From Porticoccaceae bacterium (GTDB lineage: Bacteria; Pseudomonadota; Gammaproteobacteria; Pseudomonadales; Porticoccaceae), in the NCBI GenBank assembly GCA_002701765.1, contig NZXB01000044.1, forward strand, positions 29,603 to 39,106: a DNA stretch of 9,504 nt, given 5' to 3'. The notes under the pieces were generated by a model. The model was not told where the DNA came from. It was given only the letters and a program-made list of their open reading frames with translations, and searched no databases. Made by a program: the position numbers and the translations under genes. This document shows positions 1 to 6,972 of the stretch, piece after piece; positions within the stretch are counted from its first letter, which is position 1; each line of letters opens with the position of its first letter.

Positions 1-2106
1 CGGCTAAAACCGTTACTCAAGCCAAGATCAATCGCAGTTTTGGGTGCCTCGCGGAAGATTGGATCCGTAGGAAACGAGATATTAATAAATTTAGCGAGAG
101 GAGGTTATCTAGGAAAACTTTATCTCGTAAATCCATCATACGAACACGTAAACGATGTGACCTGTTATCCTACCTTGGCTAGTTTGCCTGACACTCCGGA
201 GCACGTAATTCTGGCGGTCGCCGATCACCGTTTGGAGAATGCGATTGATGAGATCATTAGTATTGGCGTCAAAGCATGCTCCATATTTTCATCTCTTATA
301 TTGAGAGATGATTTCGAACCTCCTCTCAAAGACAGACTGAAATTGAAAATCAAGAACTCCGGTCTGCTTGTTGCCGGGCCGAACTGCCTGGGCTTTTTTA
401 ATGTCCGTGACCATGTGCTGGCTGGGGCGTTTGATACCAGGGATCATTTTGCGCCGGGTAACGTGAGTCTGATTAGTCAGTCGGGCGCGGGGATGCAAGG
501 TATCGTTGATTGTGAACAGCGATTGCAATTCAACTTGGCTGTTTCAACTGGTTATGAGTTTTCGGTGACCATGGAAGATTATTTGGACTACGCGCTTGAT
601 TTGCCTGAAACAGCTGCTGTAGGCCTCTTTCTGGAAACCAGTCGTGAGCCTGCAAAATTTTTAGCCGCCCTTGCTAAGGCGGAGGAGAGAAAAATTCCTA
701 TTGTGGTAGTTAAAGTAGGGCGCTCCTCTTTTGCTGCTGAGTTGGCCGTCTCGCATTCCGGGGCCTTGACTGGGAGTGACAAATGTTACTCCGCAGTTTT
801 TGAGGCTTTTGGCGTGCAAAGGGTGGAGGACATGGATCAGTTGGCAACTGCTTTGATCATGTTTGCGCAACCAAAACCAATGCAGTTGGGAGGGCTTGTT
901 TGTCTGCATGACTCGGGAGGTGAGCGTCAACTTCTCGTCGATTTGGCGGAGCGGTATCAAGTTCCAATCGCTAAATTGTCGAAAGTCACTGAGGGAAAGC
1001 TAAAACCCAACCTTCATCCGGGGTTGCCAGCTGTAAATCCACTTGATGCTTGGGCTGGTGGTCCGGGAGCTGACGAGAAAATGTCAGCCTGTTTTACAGC
1101 ATTAATGGAGGATGAGTATGCAGCACTCGGGGCTGTGGTTCACGACCGTGGTCCCAATAGTCTGGTGTATCCGAATTACGTTGCATACCTAAATGAAGCC
1201 CAAGCAGCGACAGGTAAGCCAGTGTTTCTTGTTGCCAACAGGCAAGGAAGTGGAAGTGATCAATTGGCCATAGATTCAACTCACAAAGGGTTGCCTGTCA
1301 TTGACGGTGTGAGTCAGTTCCTCGTGGGTACAAAATGTCTTCTGCGATTTAGGGATTTTCATCATCGGAAGATTGCGGTACCAGCTGAACTAAAGTCTGA
1401 GCTTGTTTTGGACTGGCGTCAGAGGCTTACCAAAGAGCTCGATGTCAATGAAGCATTGGCTGGCCAGCTTCTCACTGACTTTGGTATACCAATGAATCCC
1501 AGCAAATTGGTGAGTGACGAGCAGTCCTTGCTCGTAGCGGCAAAAATGTTCGAATATCCTATGGTGCTGAAAACCGCCACGCCAGGCATAAAACACAAAT
1601 CCGAATGTGGCGGGGGTTTTCTAAACATTGACTCTGAGGAAGCTCTTAAAGAAGCTTACAAGATCCTCAGTAGGCGTCTGGGAATGTCGGCCATTCTCTC
1701 GCCGATGGTCAATGCTTATGGCGTGGAAATGATTTTAGGTATGATGAATGACAGTCAATTTGGTCCTTTTGTAGTTGTGGGTTTCGGGGGTATTTATGCT
1801 GAGGCGTTGAACGATACATATGCGTTGTTTCCCCCATTTGACTCCGATACGGTAGCCCGTGCGCTCGACTGTCTCTCTATGCGATCGCTCCTTGCCGGCT
1901 TGCGAGGAAGGCCATCAGTAAATATGCAAACTTATTGCGAAACGGCGGCCCGATTTTCTGTTTTCGTTGCTGAGTTTGCTAGTTCAATAGGTGAGATTGA
2001 TATAAACCCCGTCTTACTTACAGAAGACGGATGTCTTGGTCTTGATGCCTTGGTTGTTTTAAAAAATACTGCATCTATTGGAGAGATATCAGGAGGTAAG
2101 GGCTAG
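1..2106 (+). CDS. ADP-forming acyl-CoA (acetyl-CoA) ligase, fused alpha-beta form, 5' partial
   Basis: Reversible acyl-CoA + ADP + phosphate to acid + CoA + ATP, a cytosolic enzyme. The frame is open to base 1 and reads KPRSIAVLGASRKIGSVGNEI, the usual beginning of this family, so the true start lies just upstream; the TTG at 40 falls inside the Rossmann motif and is not the start. 701 residues are visible, near full family length (about 700), so only a few are missing. Domains in order: CoA-binding Rossmann fold (visible residues about 1-135), succinyl-CoA-ligase-like domains (about 150-460) with SHSGALTGSD, whose His (bases 754-756) matches the phospho-histidine site, then a C-terminal ATP-grasp domain (about 475-700) with HKSECGGGF (His at 1594-1596) and EIDINPVLL near the end. 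Acyl substrate cannot be read from sequence. Tightly coupled to the following ligase gene. Family certain; role in the pathway inferred. Confidence 0.9.
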   Translation, partial: RLKPLLKPRSIAVLGASRKIGSVGNEILINLARGGYLGKLYLVNPSYEHVNDVTCYPTLASLPDTPEHVILAVADHRLENAIDEIISIGVKACSIFSSLILRDDFEPPLKDRLKLKIKNSGLLVAGPNCLGFFNVRDHVLAGAFDTRDHFAPGNVSLISQSGAGMQGIVDCEQRLQFNLAVSTGYEFSVTMEDYLDYALDLPETAAVGLFLETSREPAKFLAALAKAEERKIPIVVVKVGRSSFAAELAVSHSGALTGSDKCYSAVFEAFGVQRVEDMDQLATALIMFAQPKPMQLGGLVCLHDSGGERQLLVDLAERYQVPIAKLSKVTEGKLKPNLHPGLPAVNPLDAWAGGPGADEKMSACFTALMEDEYAALGAVVHDRGPNSLVYPNYVAYLNEAQAATGKPVFLVANRQGSGSDQLAIDSTHKGLPVIDGVSQFLVGTKCLLRFRDFHHRKIAVPAELKSELVLDWRQRLTKELDVNEALAGQLLTDFGIPMNPSKLVSDEQSLLVAAKMFEYPMVLKTATPGIKHKSECGGGFLNIDSEEALKEAYKILSRRLGMSAILSPMVNAYGVEMILGMMNDSQFGPFVVVGFGGIYAEALNDTYALFPPFDSDTVARALDCLSMRSLLAGLRGRPSVNMQTYCETAARFSVFVAEFASSIGEIDINPVLLTEDGCLGLDALVVLKNTASIGEISGGKG
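2091..2096 (+). promoter_or_regulatory. Strong ribosome binding site of the PuuA-like gene
   Basis: AGGAGG lies 11 bases before the ATG at 2108 and inside the last codons of the acyl-CoA ligase gene. It decides the start: the in-frame TTG at 2078 lies upstream of this site and has no comparable signal. The stop at 2104-2106 and the ATG at 2108 are separated by one base, which suggests translational coupling. Confidence 0.8.
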
Positions 2107-2107
2107 C

Positions 2108-3481
2108 ATGAATGAGAAGAATGAGTTAGAAGAGTTTTTGCGGCAATATCCAAAAACGACTTCACTTGAATTATTGATTCCGGATATAAATGGGATCTTC
2201 CGCTGCAAACGAATACCCAGACAAGAGTTTGAAGATTTTTTCGAAACAGGGGTGAATGGTCCAGCGACAACCCTCCTGCTAAATGTTCTTGGGGAGATGA
2301 CCGGTGATCTGGATTTTTTGAATTTGGAAGGTGATCCTGATAGAAATATTAGTCCTGTTGCAAATACATTGGCGCCAATCACTTGGCTGGGGTCGGAGAC
2401 GGGGCAGGTGATTTCTACCTTTAGTGAACTTGATGGCAGACCTATTTCTTTTGATCCCCGCAATGTCCTTAAACGCGCCCTCAAACCGCTTTATGACATG
2501 GGCATTTCTCCTGTGGTTGCAACCGAATTGGAATTTTATCTCATAGAAGATGGTGCTGGTGCTGTACCTAAACTGAAACTGGCCAAGGTCCCTGGCACCA
2601 GTATCGACCAGAGCGGCATTCAGTATGCTATGCCTGAGGAACTTTGGGACAAAGACGAATTCCTTGAATCAGTGAGAGCGGCATGTCTGGAGCAAGATGT
2701 GCCAATGACGACAGTGCACTCGGAATATTCCCCGGGTCAATATGAAATTAATCTTCATCACGTCGGCGATCCGATCATCGCGTGTGATCACACCGTTATG
2801 CTTAAGAGGATTGTAAAGGGTGTTGCCAGACAACATGGGATGGCGGCAAGTTTTATGGCAAAACCATTTGAAGGAATAGCTGGTTGTGGCTTGCATATCC
2901 ATTTCAGCCTCTATGACCAGTATGGAGAGAATATTTTTGCTGATTTATCCTCAGTTGAGGTGCCAGCTATCTCGGAAACGTTGCGCTATGCTGTGGGGGG
3001 ACTAATTGCTACTATGCCTGAATCCATGGCGATTTTTGCGCCAAATGCAAACTCCTATCGACGTCTCATTCCAGGCAACTATGCTCCGTTGGCTCCGAAC
3101 TGGGGTTATAATCATCGTGATGTGTCTTTGCGAATACCCGTTTCTGGGCATAAGAACCGCCGACTAGAGCACCGGGTGGCAGGGGCTGATGCTAACCCTT
3201 ATCTGGTTATGGCGGTTGTTGCAGCAGGAATCCATCATGGAATTACCCAGCAATGTGACCCTGGCCAGATGATTGAAGAGGGAGTGGAGATGGAGCATGA
3301 CTTTACCCTGCCTAGGACATGGGACAAAGCGATTGATATTTTCGAGTCAAGCGATAAGTTATCAAATTATCTCGGTGCGGAATATTGTCGAATCTATAAT
3401 GCTGTGCGAAGAAGCGAGTTTGATATGTTTGCAGCCAAGGTTTCTAATGTCGATTACGAGTGGTATTTGCGCTCGATTTGA
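2108..3481 (+). CDS. Glutamine-synthetase-like gamma-glutamyl-amine ligase (PuuA/PauA type)
   Basis: Predicted to join glutamate to an amine such as putrescine with ATP, the first step of the gamma-glutamylation route of polyamine breakdown; cytosolic, probably a large oligomer like other GS-fold enzymes. 457 residues from ATG 2108. The GS active-site set is intact: ATELEFYL (E140, E142), SEYSPGQYEIN (E206, E213), GLHIHFS (H263, H265), NSYRR (N315-R319), RLEHRVAGADANPY (E354, R356). These motifs and the C-terminus (YLGAEYC..., ending EWYLRSI) match E. coli PuuA as I recall it better than GlnA. Around residues 53-60 the stretch GVNGPATTLLL stands where true GlnA has the FDGSSI loop with the ammonium-binding Asp; no Asp is present, which favours an amine over ammonia as substrate. 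The exact amine is unknown; alternatives are other gamma-glutamylamide synthetases (AtdA1-like, IpuC-like). Neighbouring PuuB-like, aminotransferase and agmatinase genes support a polyamine-type substrate. Confidence 0.88.
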   Translation: MNEKNELEEFLRQYPKTTSLELLIPDINGIFRCKRIPRQEFEDFFETGVNGPATTLLLNVLGEMTGDLDFLNLEGDPDRNISPVANTLAPITWLGSETGQVISTFSELDGRPISFDPRNVLKRALKPLYDMGISPVVATELEFYLIEDGAGAVPKLKLAKVPGTSIDQSGIQYAMPEELWDKDEFLESVRAACLEQDVPMTTVHSEYSPGQYEINLHHVGDPIIACDHTVMLKRIVKGVARQHGMAASFMAKPFEGIAGCGLHIHFSLYDQYGENIFADLSSVEVPAISETLRYAVGGLIATMPESMAIFAPNANSYRRLIPGNYAPLAPNWGYNHRDVSLRIPVSGHKNRRLEHRVAGADANPYLVMAVVAAGIHHGITQQCDPGQMIEEGVEMEHDFTLPRTWDKAIDIFESSDKLSNYLGAEYCRIYNAVRRSEFDMFAAKVSNVDYEWYLRSI

Positions 3482-3597
3482 GACTTTCTGAGGTAAAGAC
3501 ATTAAATGAACGTTTAATGATCTATATAACCATTTAGAATTTTGTTGTATGATATAAGAAATATGTGTTAAACCACCACTTCAAAGGTTCTTATCTA
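3482..3597 (+). promoter_or_regulatory. A+T-rich intergenic region, candidate promoter for the Rieske-to-agmatinase genes
   Basis: This is the longest non-coding gap in the window, and it is clearly richer in A+T than the flanking genes. It contains a dyad (listed separately) and, downstream of it, TATGAT at 3548-3553, one base off the sigma-70 -10 consensus. No convincing -35 box sits 17 bases before it, so a promoter is plausible but unproven. A weak ribosome binding site, AAAGG (3583-3587), lies 10 bases before the ATG at 3598. The downstream genes have gaps of 9-45 bases and could be read from here. Confidence 0.4.
3500..3519. repeat. Perfect 7-bp inverted repeat, possible operator
   Basis: CATTAAA (3500-3506), six bases TGAACG, then TTTAATG (3513-3519). 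The arms are exact reverse complements. A second overlapping dyad centre, AACGTT (3509-3514), lies in the same stretch. It sits 19 bases after the ligase stop and 78 bases before the oxygenase ATG. No T-run follows and the stem is all A/T except its outermost pair, so a terminator is unlikely; a binding site for a dimeric regulator fits better. Confidence 0.4.
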
Positions 3598-4908
3598 ATG
3601 AAATTCATAGCGACAGATGTTTCGGATACCAAAGAAAAAATGCTTGACATGGTTAGCACTCAGTTAGGAAAGCCTGGATTCGCAATGGATCGCTATTTCT
3701 ACAGATCGCATGTTACTTATGAGGCCGAATTGCACAACATAATTTTTAAAAGCTGGCTGTATGCTGGACACGTCAGTCAGGTGCGAGAGAGCGGCGATTT
3801 CTTTCTGTTTGAAATCGGCGAGGATTCTTTAATTATTAGCAAAGATGATCGTGGTGATATCTCAGCAATGCATAACATTTGTCGTCACAGAGGCGCTCGC
3901 GTGTGTGAAGATAAAAGCGGTAACCGAAAAGCATTTGTTTGTCCCTATCATGGCTGGGCATATGGCATGGATGGGGAATTAAAGCGAGCCAGAGAGATGG
4001 ATCGATTAGAGGGATTTGATTGTGCCGATTATCCCCTGAAAAAAGTCAAGCATGTGGTTTTTCAGGGTATGATTTTTATAAATTGTGACCCTGAGGCGCC
4101 AGATTTCGTTGCCCCGTTGAACCGGATTGCAAAGCCTTTGGGGGCTTATGATCTCGACAACGCGAAAGTGGCCGAGAGCAAAACATATCGGATTAGTGCA
4201 AACTGGAAATTATGTTTAGAGAACTATTTGGAGTGCTACCATTGCTCAAGTTCACATCGTCAGTATGCAAAGATGCACACGCTCGCTGCCCCGGATGATA
4301 AGGTCAAGCCCATAAACGACGCGATGTTGGCAAGGGCTGCAGAGATCACAGGCGTGAAGGGTATAACGGATGATTACTATGCCTACTACAACGACTCGTC
4401 TGCCTTTGGTGCATGCTCCTATCATAGCAGGTATGCGCTCTATGACGGTTTTAAAACCGGCAGCAAGGATGGTGAGCCGGTTGCGCCGTTGATGGGAAAG
4501 ATGAGAGGCTATGATGGAGGGGCTGGTGACTTTCAGATGGGCCCACTCGCTTTCATGCTCAACTATCCCGATCACTGCGTCCTCTATCGCTTCACCCCTA
4601 GGGGTCTAACCGAAACTGATATGGAACTGGTTTGGTACGTGAATGCTAGCGCCGAGGAAGGTGTGGATTATGACAAAGACCAGGTAAGTTGGCTCTGGCA
4701 CCATACTAGTTTAGAGGATGAATACATCATTTTGCGTAATAGCGAGGGCGTCAACTCAAGTTTTTTTGAACCAGGCCCCTATCATCCCGAATATGAAGCG
4801 CTCTGTTCTGAATTTGTTCGCTGGTATCTGACGGCGTTGAAACGGTCTAATTTACCTGATTCTAAATCGTCAGACATGCGGCGCAATGTTACGGCGATTT
4901 CAAATTAA
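3598..4908 (+). CDS. Rieske [2Fe-2S] non-heme iron oxygenase, alpha subunit (CntA/GbcA-like)
   Basis: Predicted terminal oxygenase that uses O2 and electrons from a separate reductase to hydroxylate its substrate, often causing N-demethylation or C-N cleavage of quaternary amines in this subfamily. 436 residues from ATG 3598; an in-frame GTG at 3565 would add 11 residues but has no better ribosome site. The Rieske cluster ligands are C95-x-H97 and C115-x2-H118 (NICRHRGARV, FVCPYHGWAYG). The mononuclear iron motif is E212-x2-H215-x4-H220, with D374 (SLEDEYII) the likely third ligand, followed by GVNSSFFEPGPYHPEYE, typical of the betaine/carnitine branch. Residue 212, which bridges the two metal centres, is Glu where aromatic dioxygenases have Asp; carnitine monooxygenase CntA also has Glu. 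No beta subunit or reductase gene lies nearby, so an alpha-only oligomer with a distant reductase is inferred. Family certain; substrate unknown. Confidence 0.9.
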   Translation: MKFIATDVSDTKEKMLDMVSTQLGKPGFAMDRYFYRSHVTYEAELHNIIFKSWLYAGHVSQVRESGDFFLFEIGEDSLIISKDDRGDISAMHNICRHRGARVCEDKSGNRKAFVCPYHGWAYGMDGELKRAREMDRLEGFDCADYPLKKVKHVVFQGMIFINCDPEAPDFVAPLNRIAKPLGAYDLDNAKVAESKTYRISANWKLCLENYLECYHCSSSHRQYAKMHTLAAPDDKVKPINDAMLARAAEITGVKGITDDYYAYYNDSSAFGACSYHSRYALYDGFKTGSKDGEPVAPLMGKMRGYDGGAGDFQMGPLAFMLNYPDHCVLYRFTPRGLTETDMELVWYVNASAEEGVDYDKDQVSWLWHHTSLEDEYIILRNSEGVNSSFFEPGPYHPEYEALCSEFVRWYLTALKRSNLPDSKSSDMRRNVTAISN

Positions 4909-4952
4909 TCCACAACGGATGGCGCTAATAACCAGAGGTTTGTATTCATCCA

Positions 4953-6236
4953 ATGTTGCTAAAATCTTCGATTGATACCAGAGAACACACCCAATCATAC
5001 TACGCAGCGTCTGCTAATTGGGCTACTAATTATCCTGAACTGCGGGACAACTTGAGTGCTGATGTTGTTATTGTTGGTGGCGGTTTTAGTGGCGTCGCTA
5101 CTGCGTTAGAGCTTAGCGAGCGTGGTTATGAGGTTATATTACTAGAGGCCAATCGACTTGGCTGGGGAGCCTCTGGACGCAACGGAGGGCAGTTGATTGG
5201 TGGATTCGGTAACAATCCATCTGGCTTTAGACACACAATAGGTAAAGAGGGCGTAGATGCAGTCGAACAGATGGGTGTCGAGTGCGTTGATATCGTAAGG
5301 GAGCGTATTGAAAGGTATCAAATTGACTGCGATTTAAAATGGGGATGGTGCGAAGTTGCCTTAAAAAAACGGCATCTAAAGGCCTATAAAAATTGGTCAG
5401 TTGACGAGCCGGCCATTCAGTTGCTTGATCGAGAGGAGATGAGACAATTTGTAAATTCTGAATTATATCTAGGCGGTTATTATCGTGAGGATTGGGGGCA
5501 CCTGCATCCGTTGAATCTATGCCTCGGCGAAGCCAAAGCTGCGGAGGGGCTCGGAGCTAGAATATTTGAGCAGTCCAAGGTCACTGCAATAAAATATTCG
5601 AACAACCCCTTGATTTCGACGGAAAATGGCTCGGTTCAAGCTCGTTTTGCGGTGCTTTGCGGGAATGCTTATATGACCGAGTTAGTGCCTTATCTTGATG
5701 CTAGAGTTTTGCCTACCGTGAGTTGCATTGTCGCGACGGAAAAGCTATCCCAGGACCAAATTAATCAGACCATGCCCCGTGATGTGGCGGTCTGCGACTC
5801 GAGGACGGCACTTGACTATTACCGTTTAACATCGGACAAGAGGCTATTAATGGGCGGCCTCTCAAACTACACTGGTCTTGAACCCTCTAATGTAACTAGC
5901 GTCATGAGGAATCATATGTCCAAGGTCTTCCCCAGCCTGGAATCGGTGGGTATCGATTATACTTGGTCCGGAAAGATTGGAGTTAGTATCCGTCGCATGC
6001 CGCAAGTAGGGCGTATTAAAGATAGTAATGTGCTTTATGCTACTGGCTACTCGGGCCATGGGGTGGCGCCAACTCATATGTCTGGTCGGGTTCTAGCTGA
6101 GGCTATTGATGGTAACACTTATCGCATGGACATTCTGACTAAGATGTTGCATCTCCCTTGGCCTGGTGGGAAGATTTTCCGCAGACCTTTCATGGCGGCT
6201 GGCATGATGTTCTACAAAGTCCTAGATATGTTGTAA
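4953..6236 (+). CDS. FAD-dependent amine oxidoreductase, gamma-glutamylputrescine oxidase type (PuuB/PauB)
   Basis: Predicted to oxidise the free primary amine of a gamma-glutamyl-polyamine to the aldehyde, releasing ammonia and H2O2. DAO-fold flavoprotein of 427 residues, close to E. coli PuuB. The N-terminus has QSYYAASAN followed by a dinucleotide-binding motif, G42-x-G44-x-x-G47 (DVVIVGGGFSG), with E65 at the end of the second strand to hold the ribose, then GWGASGRNGGQ (residues 70-80), typical of PuuB/OrdL proteins. Near the C-terminus, YATGYSGHGVAPTHMSGR closes the FAD domain, and PWPGGKIFRRPFMAAGMMFYK matches the PuuB/PauB tail as I recall it. Start ATG 4953 lies 44 bases after the oxygenase stop, with only a weak AGAGG at 4934-4938. 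The PuuA-like gene upstream makes a gamma-glutamyl amine the natural substrate; other secondary amines (sarcosine-like) are possible for the fold. Confidence 0.88.
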   Translation: MLLKSSIDTREHTQSYYAASANWATNYPELRDNLSADVVIVGGGFSGVATALELSERGYEVILLEANRLGWGASGRNGGQLIGGFGNNPSGFRHTIGKEGVDAVEQMGVECVDIVRERIERYQIDCDLKWGWCEVALKKRHLKAYKNWSVDEPAIQLLDREEMRQFVNSELYLGGYYREDWGHLHPLNLCLGEAKAAEGLGARIFEQSKVTAIKYSNNPLISTENGSVQARFAVLCGNAYMTELVPYLDARVLPTVSCIVATEKLSQDQINQTMPRDVAVCDSRTALDYYRLTSDKRLLMGGLSNYTGLEPSNVTSVMRNHMSKVFPSLESVGIDYTWSGKIGVSIRRMPQVGRIKDSNVLYATGYSGHGVAPTHMSGRVLAEAIDGNTYRMDILTKMLHLPWPGGKIFRRPFMAAGMMFYKVLDML

Positions 6237-6245
6237 CGGCTTGAT

Positions 6246-6956
6246 ATGAAACGGCAAGTAATCATCTTTATGCATATGGACGATGAGCATCCTGGGTATA
6301 TTGTCGACTATCTCCAGCAGCAAAATATTGATGTCCGCCTCATCAGGGCATCTGAAGGTGATCGAATCCCCTGCGTGGACGAAACGTTTGCTGGGCTCGT
6401 TTTTATGGGCGGCATGATGAGTGTAAACGACGGGCTCCCTTGGCTGGATGAAGAGATCGAGCTCATTAAACTTGCAGCGACAAAGAGAATTCCTCTTTTG
6501 GGACATTGCCTAGGGGGACAAATGATAGCCAAAGCGCTCGGCGGAAAAATTACATTGAATCCAAGCATGGAAATAGGGTGGCATGCATGTTCTCGAGAAG
6601 ATGACTTGGCAGCAAAAGATTGGTTAGGGGATATGTCTGATCCTTTCATCATGTTTCACTGGCATAAAGAGACGTTTTCTTTGCCAGAAAACGCAAAACT
6701 TTTATTTTCCTCTCAGCATTGTCGTAATCAGGCGTTCACTATTGGCAGCAATATACTTGGTATGCAGTGCCACGTTGAAGTGACGGAGCCTTTACTCAGA
6801 GATTGGATAGATCATTGGCGGGAGGACCTGGGCGAGAGTAGTCGGAGTGTCCAAGATTACTATACTATCGCCAAATACATTAAACAAAATGTTGCAGAGC
6901 TGAACCGCGTGGCTGATCAGTTATATGGGCGATGGGTCTCGACACTGGCGCTGTGA
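6246..6956 (+). CDS. Class I glutamine amidotransferase (GuaA-type), candidate gamma-glutamyl amide hydrolase
   Basis: 236 residues consisting of one GATase-1 domain and nothing else. The catalytic triad is visible: C88 in the nucleophile elbow LLGHCLGGQMIAKALGG, H176 and E178 in GMQCHVEVTE. The N-terminus (MDDEHPGYIVDYLQQQNIDVRL) and FHWHKETFSLPENAKLLFSS follow the stand-alone GMP-synthase-amidotransferase-like family (COG0518). It is not like E. coli PuuD, the usual gamma-Glu-GABA hydrolase. Such proteins split the gamma-amide of glutamine or, in aniline degraders (AtdA2/TdnT), hydrolyse a gamma-glutamyl amide. With a PuuA-like ligase and PuuB-like oxidase in the cluster, I infer it removes a gamma-glutamyl group. 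It begins 9 bases after the oxidase stop with no clear ribosome site, so it may rely on translational coupling. Fold certain; function inferred. Confidence 0.82.
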   Translation: MKRQVIIFMHMDDEHPGYIVDYLQQQNIDVRLIRASEGDRIPCVDETFAGLVFMGGMMSVNDGLPWLDEEIELIKLAATKRIPLLGHCLGGQMIAKALGGKITLNPSMEIGWHACSREDDLAAKDWLGDMSDPFIMFHWHKETFSLPENAKLLFSSQHCRNQAFTIGSNILGMQCHVEVTEPLLRDWIDHWREDLGESSRSVQDYYTIAKYIKQNVAELNRVADQLYGRWVSTLAL

Positions 6957-6972
6957 TTTAAAAGGTTTAAAA

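Noticed and set aside
40..42. TTG at 40 as the start of the acyl-CoA ligase
   Set aside because: The frame stays open to base 1 and the residues before it belong to the conserved start of the family, so the gene simply runs off the left edge.
2078..2107. TTG at 2078 as the start of the PuuA-like gene
   Set aside because: The strong AGGAGG at 2091-2096 lies after it and points to ATG 2108.
2089..2484. 131-codon open frame on the - strand
   Set aside because: It is opposite the N-terminal part of the PuuA-like gene, its translation resembles no family I know, and it lacks a start signal; likewise for the other - strand frames inside the large genes.
3273..3491. A second + strand reading frame inside the end of the PuuA-like gene
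   Set aside because: It lies wholly over conserved PuuA-like coding sequence, has no recognisable motif and no ribosome site; it is a shadow frame.
3500..3519. Dyad at 3500-3519 as a rho-independent terminator
   Set aside because: The stem is almost all A/T pairs and no run of T follows, so it would be a very weak terminator.
4200..4260. Rieske protein as an aniline or aromatic-ring dioxygenase alpha subunit
   Set aside because: The bridging residue is Glu, the C-terminus follows the carnitine/betaine branch, and no small beta subunit gene follows; only the gene company resembles the aniline cluster.
6925..6972. GTG at 6925 as the start of the aminotransferase
   Set aside because: It would overlap the amidotransferase gene by 32 bases and the added residues look unlike the family; ATG 6973 has AAAGG at good distance.
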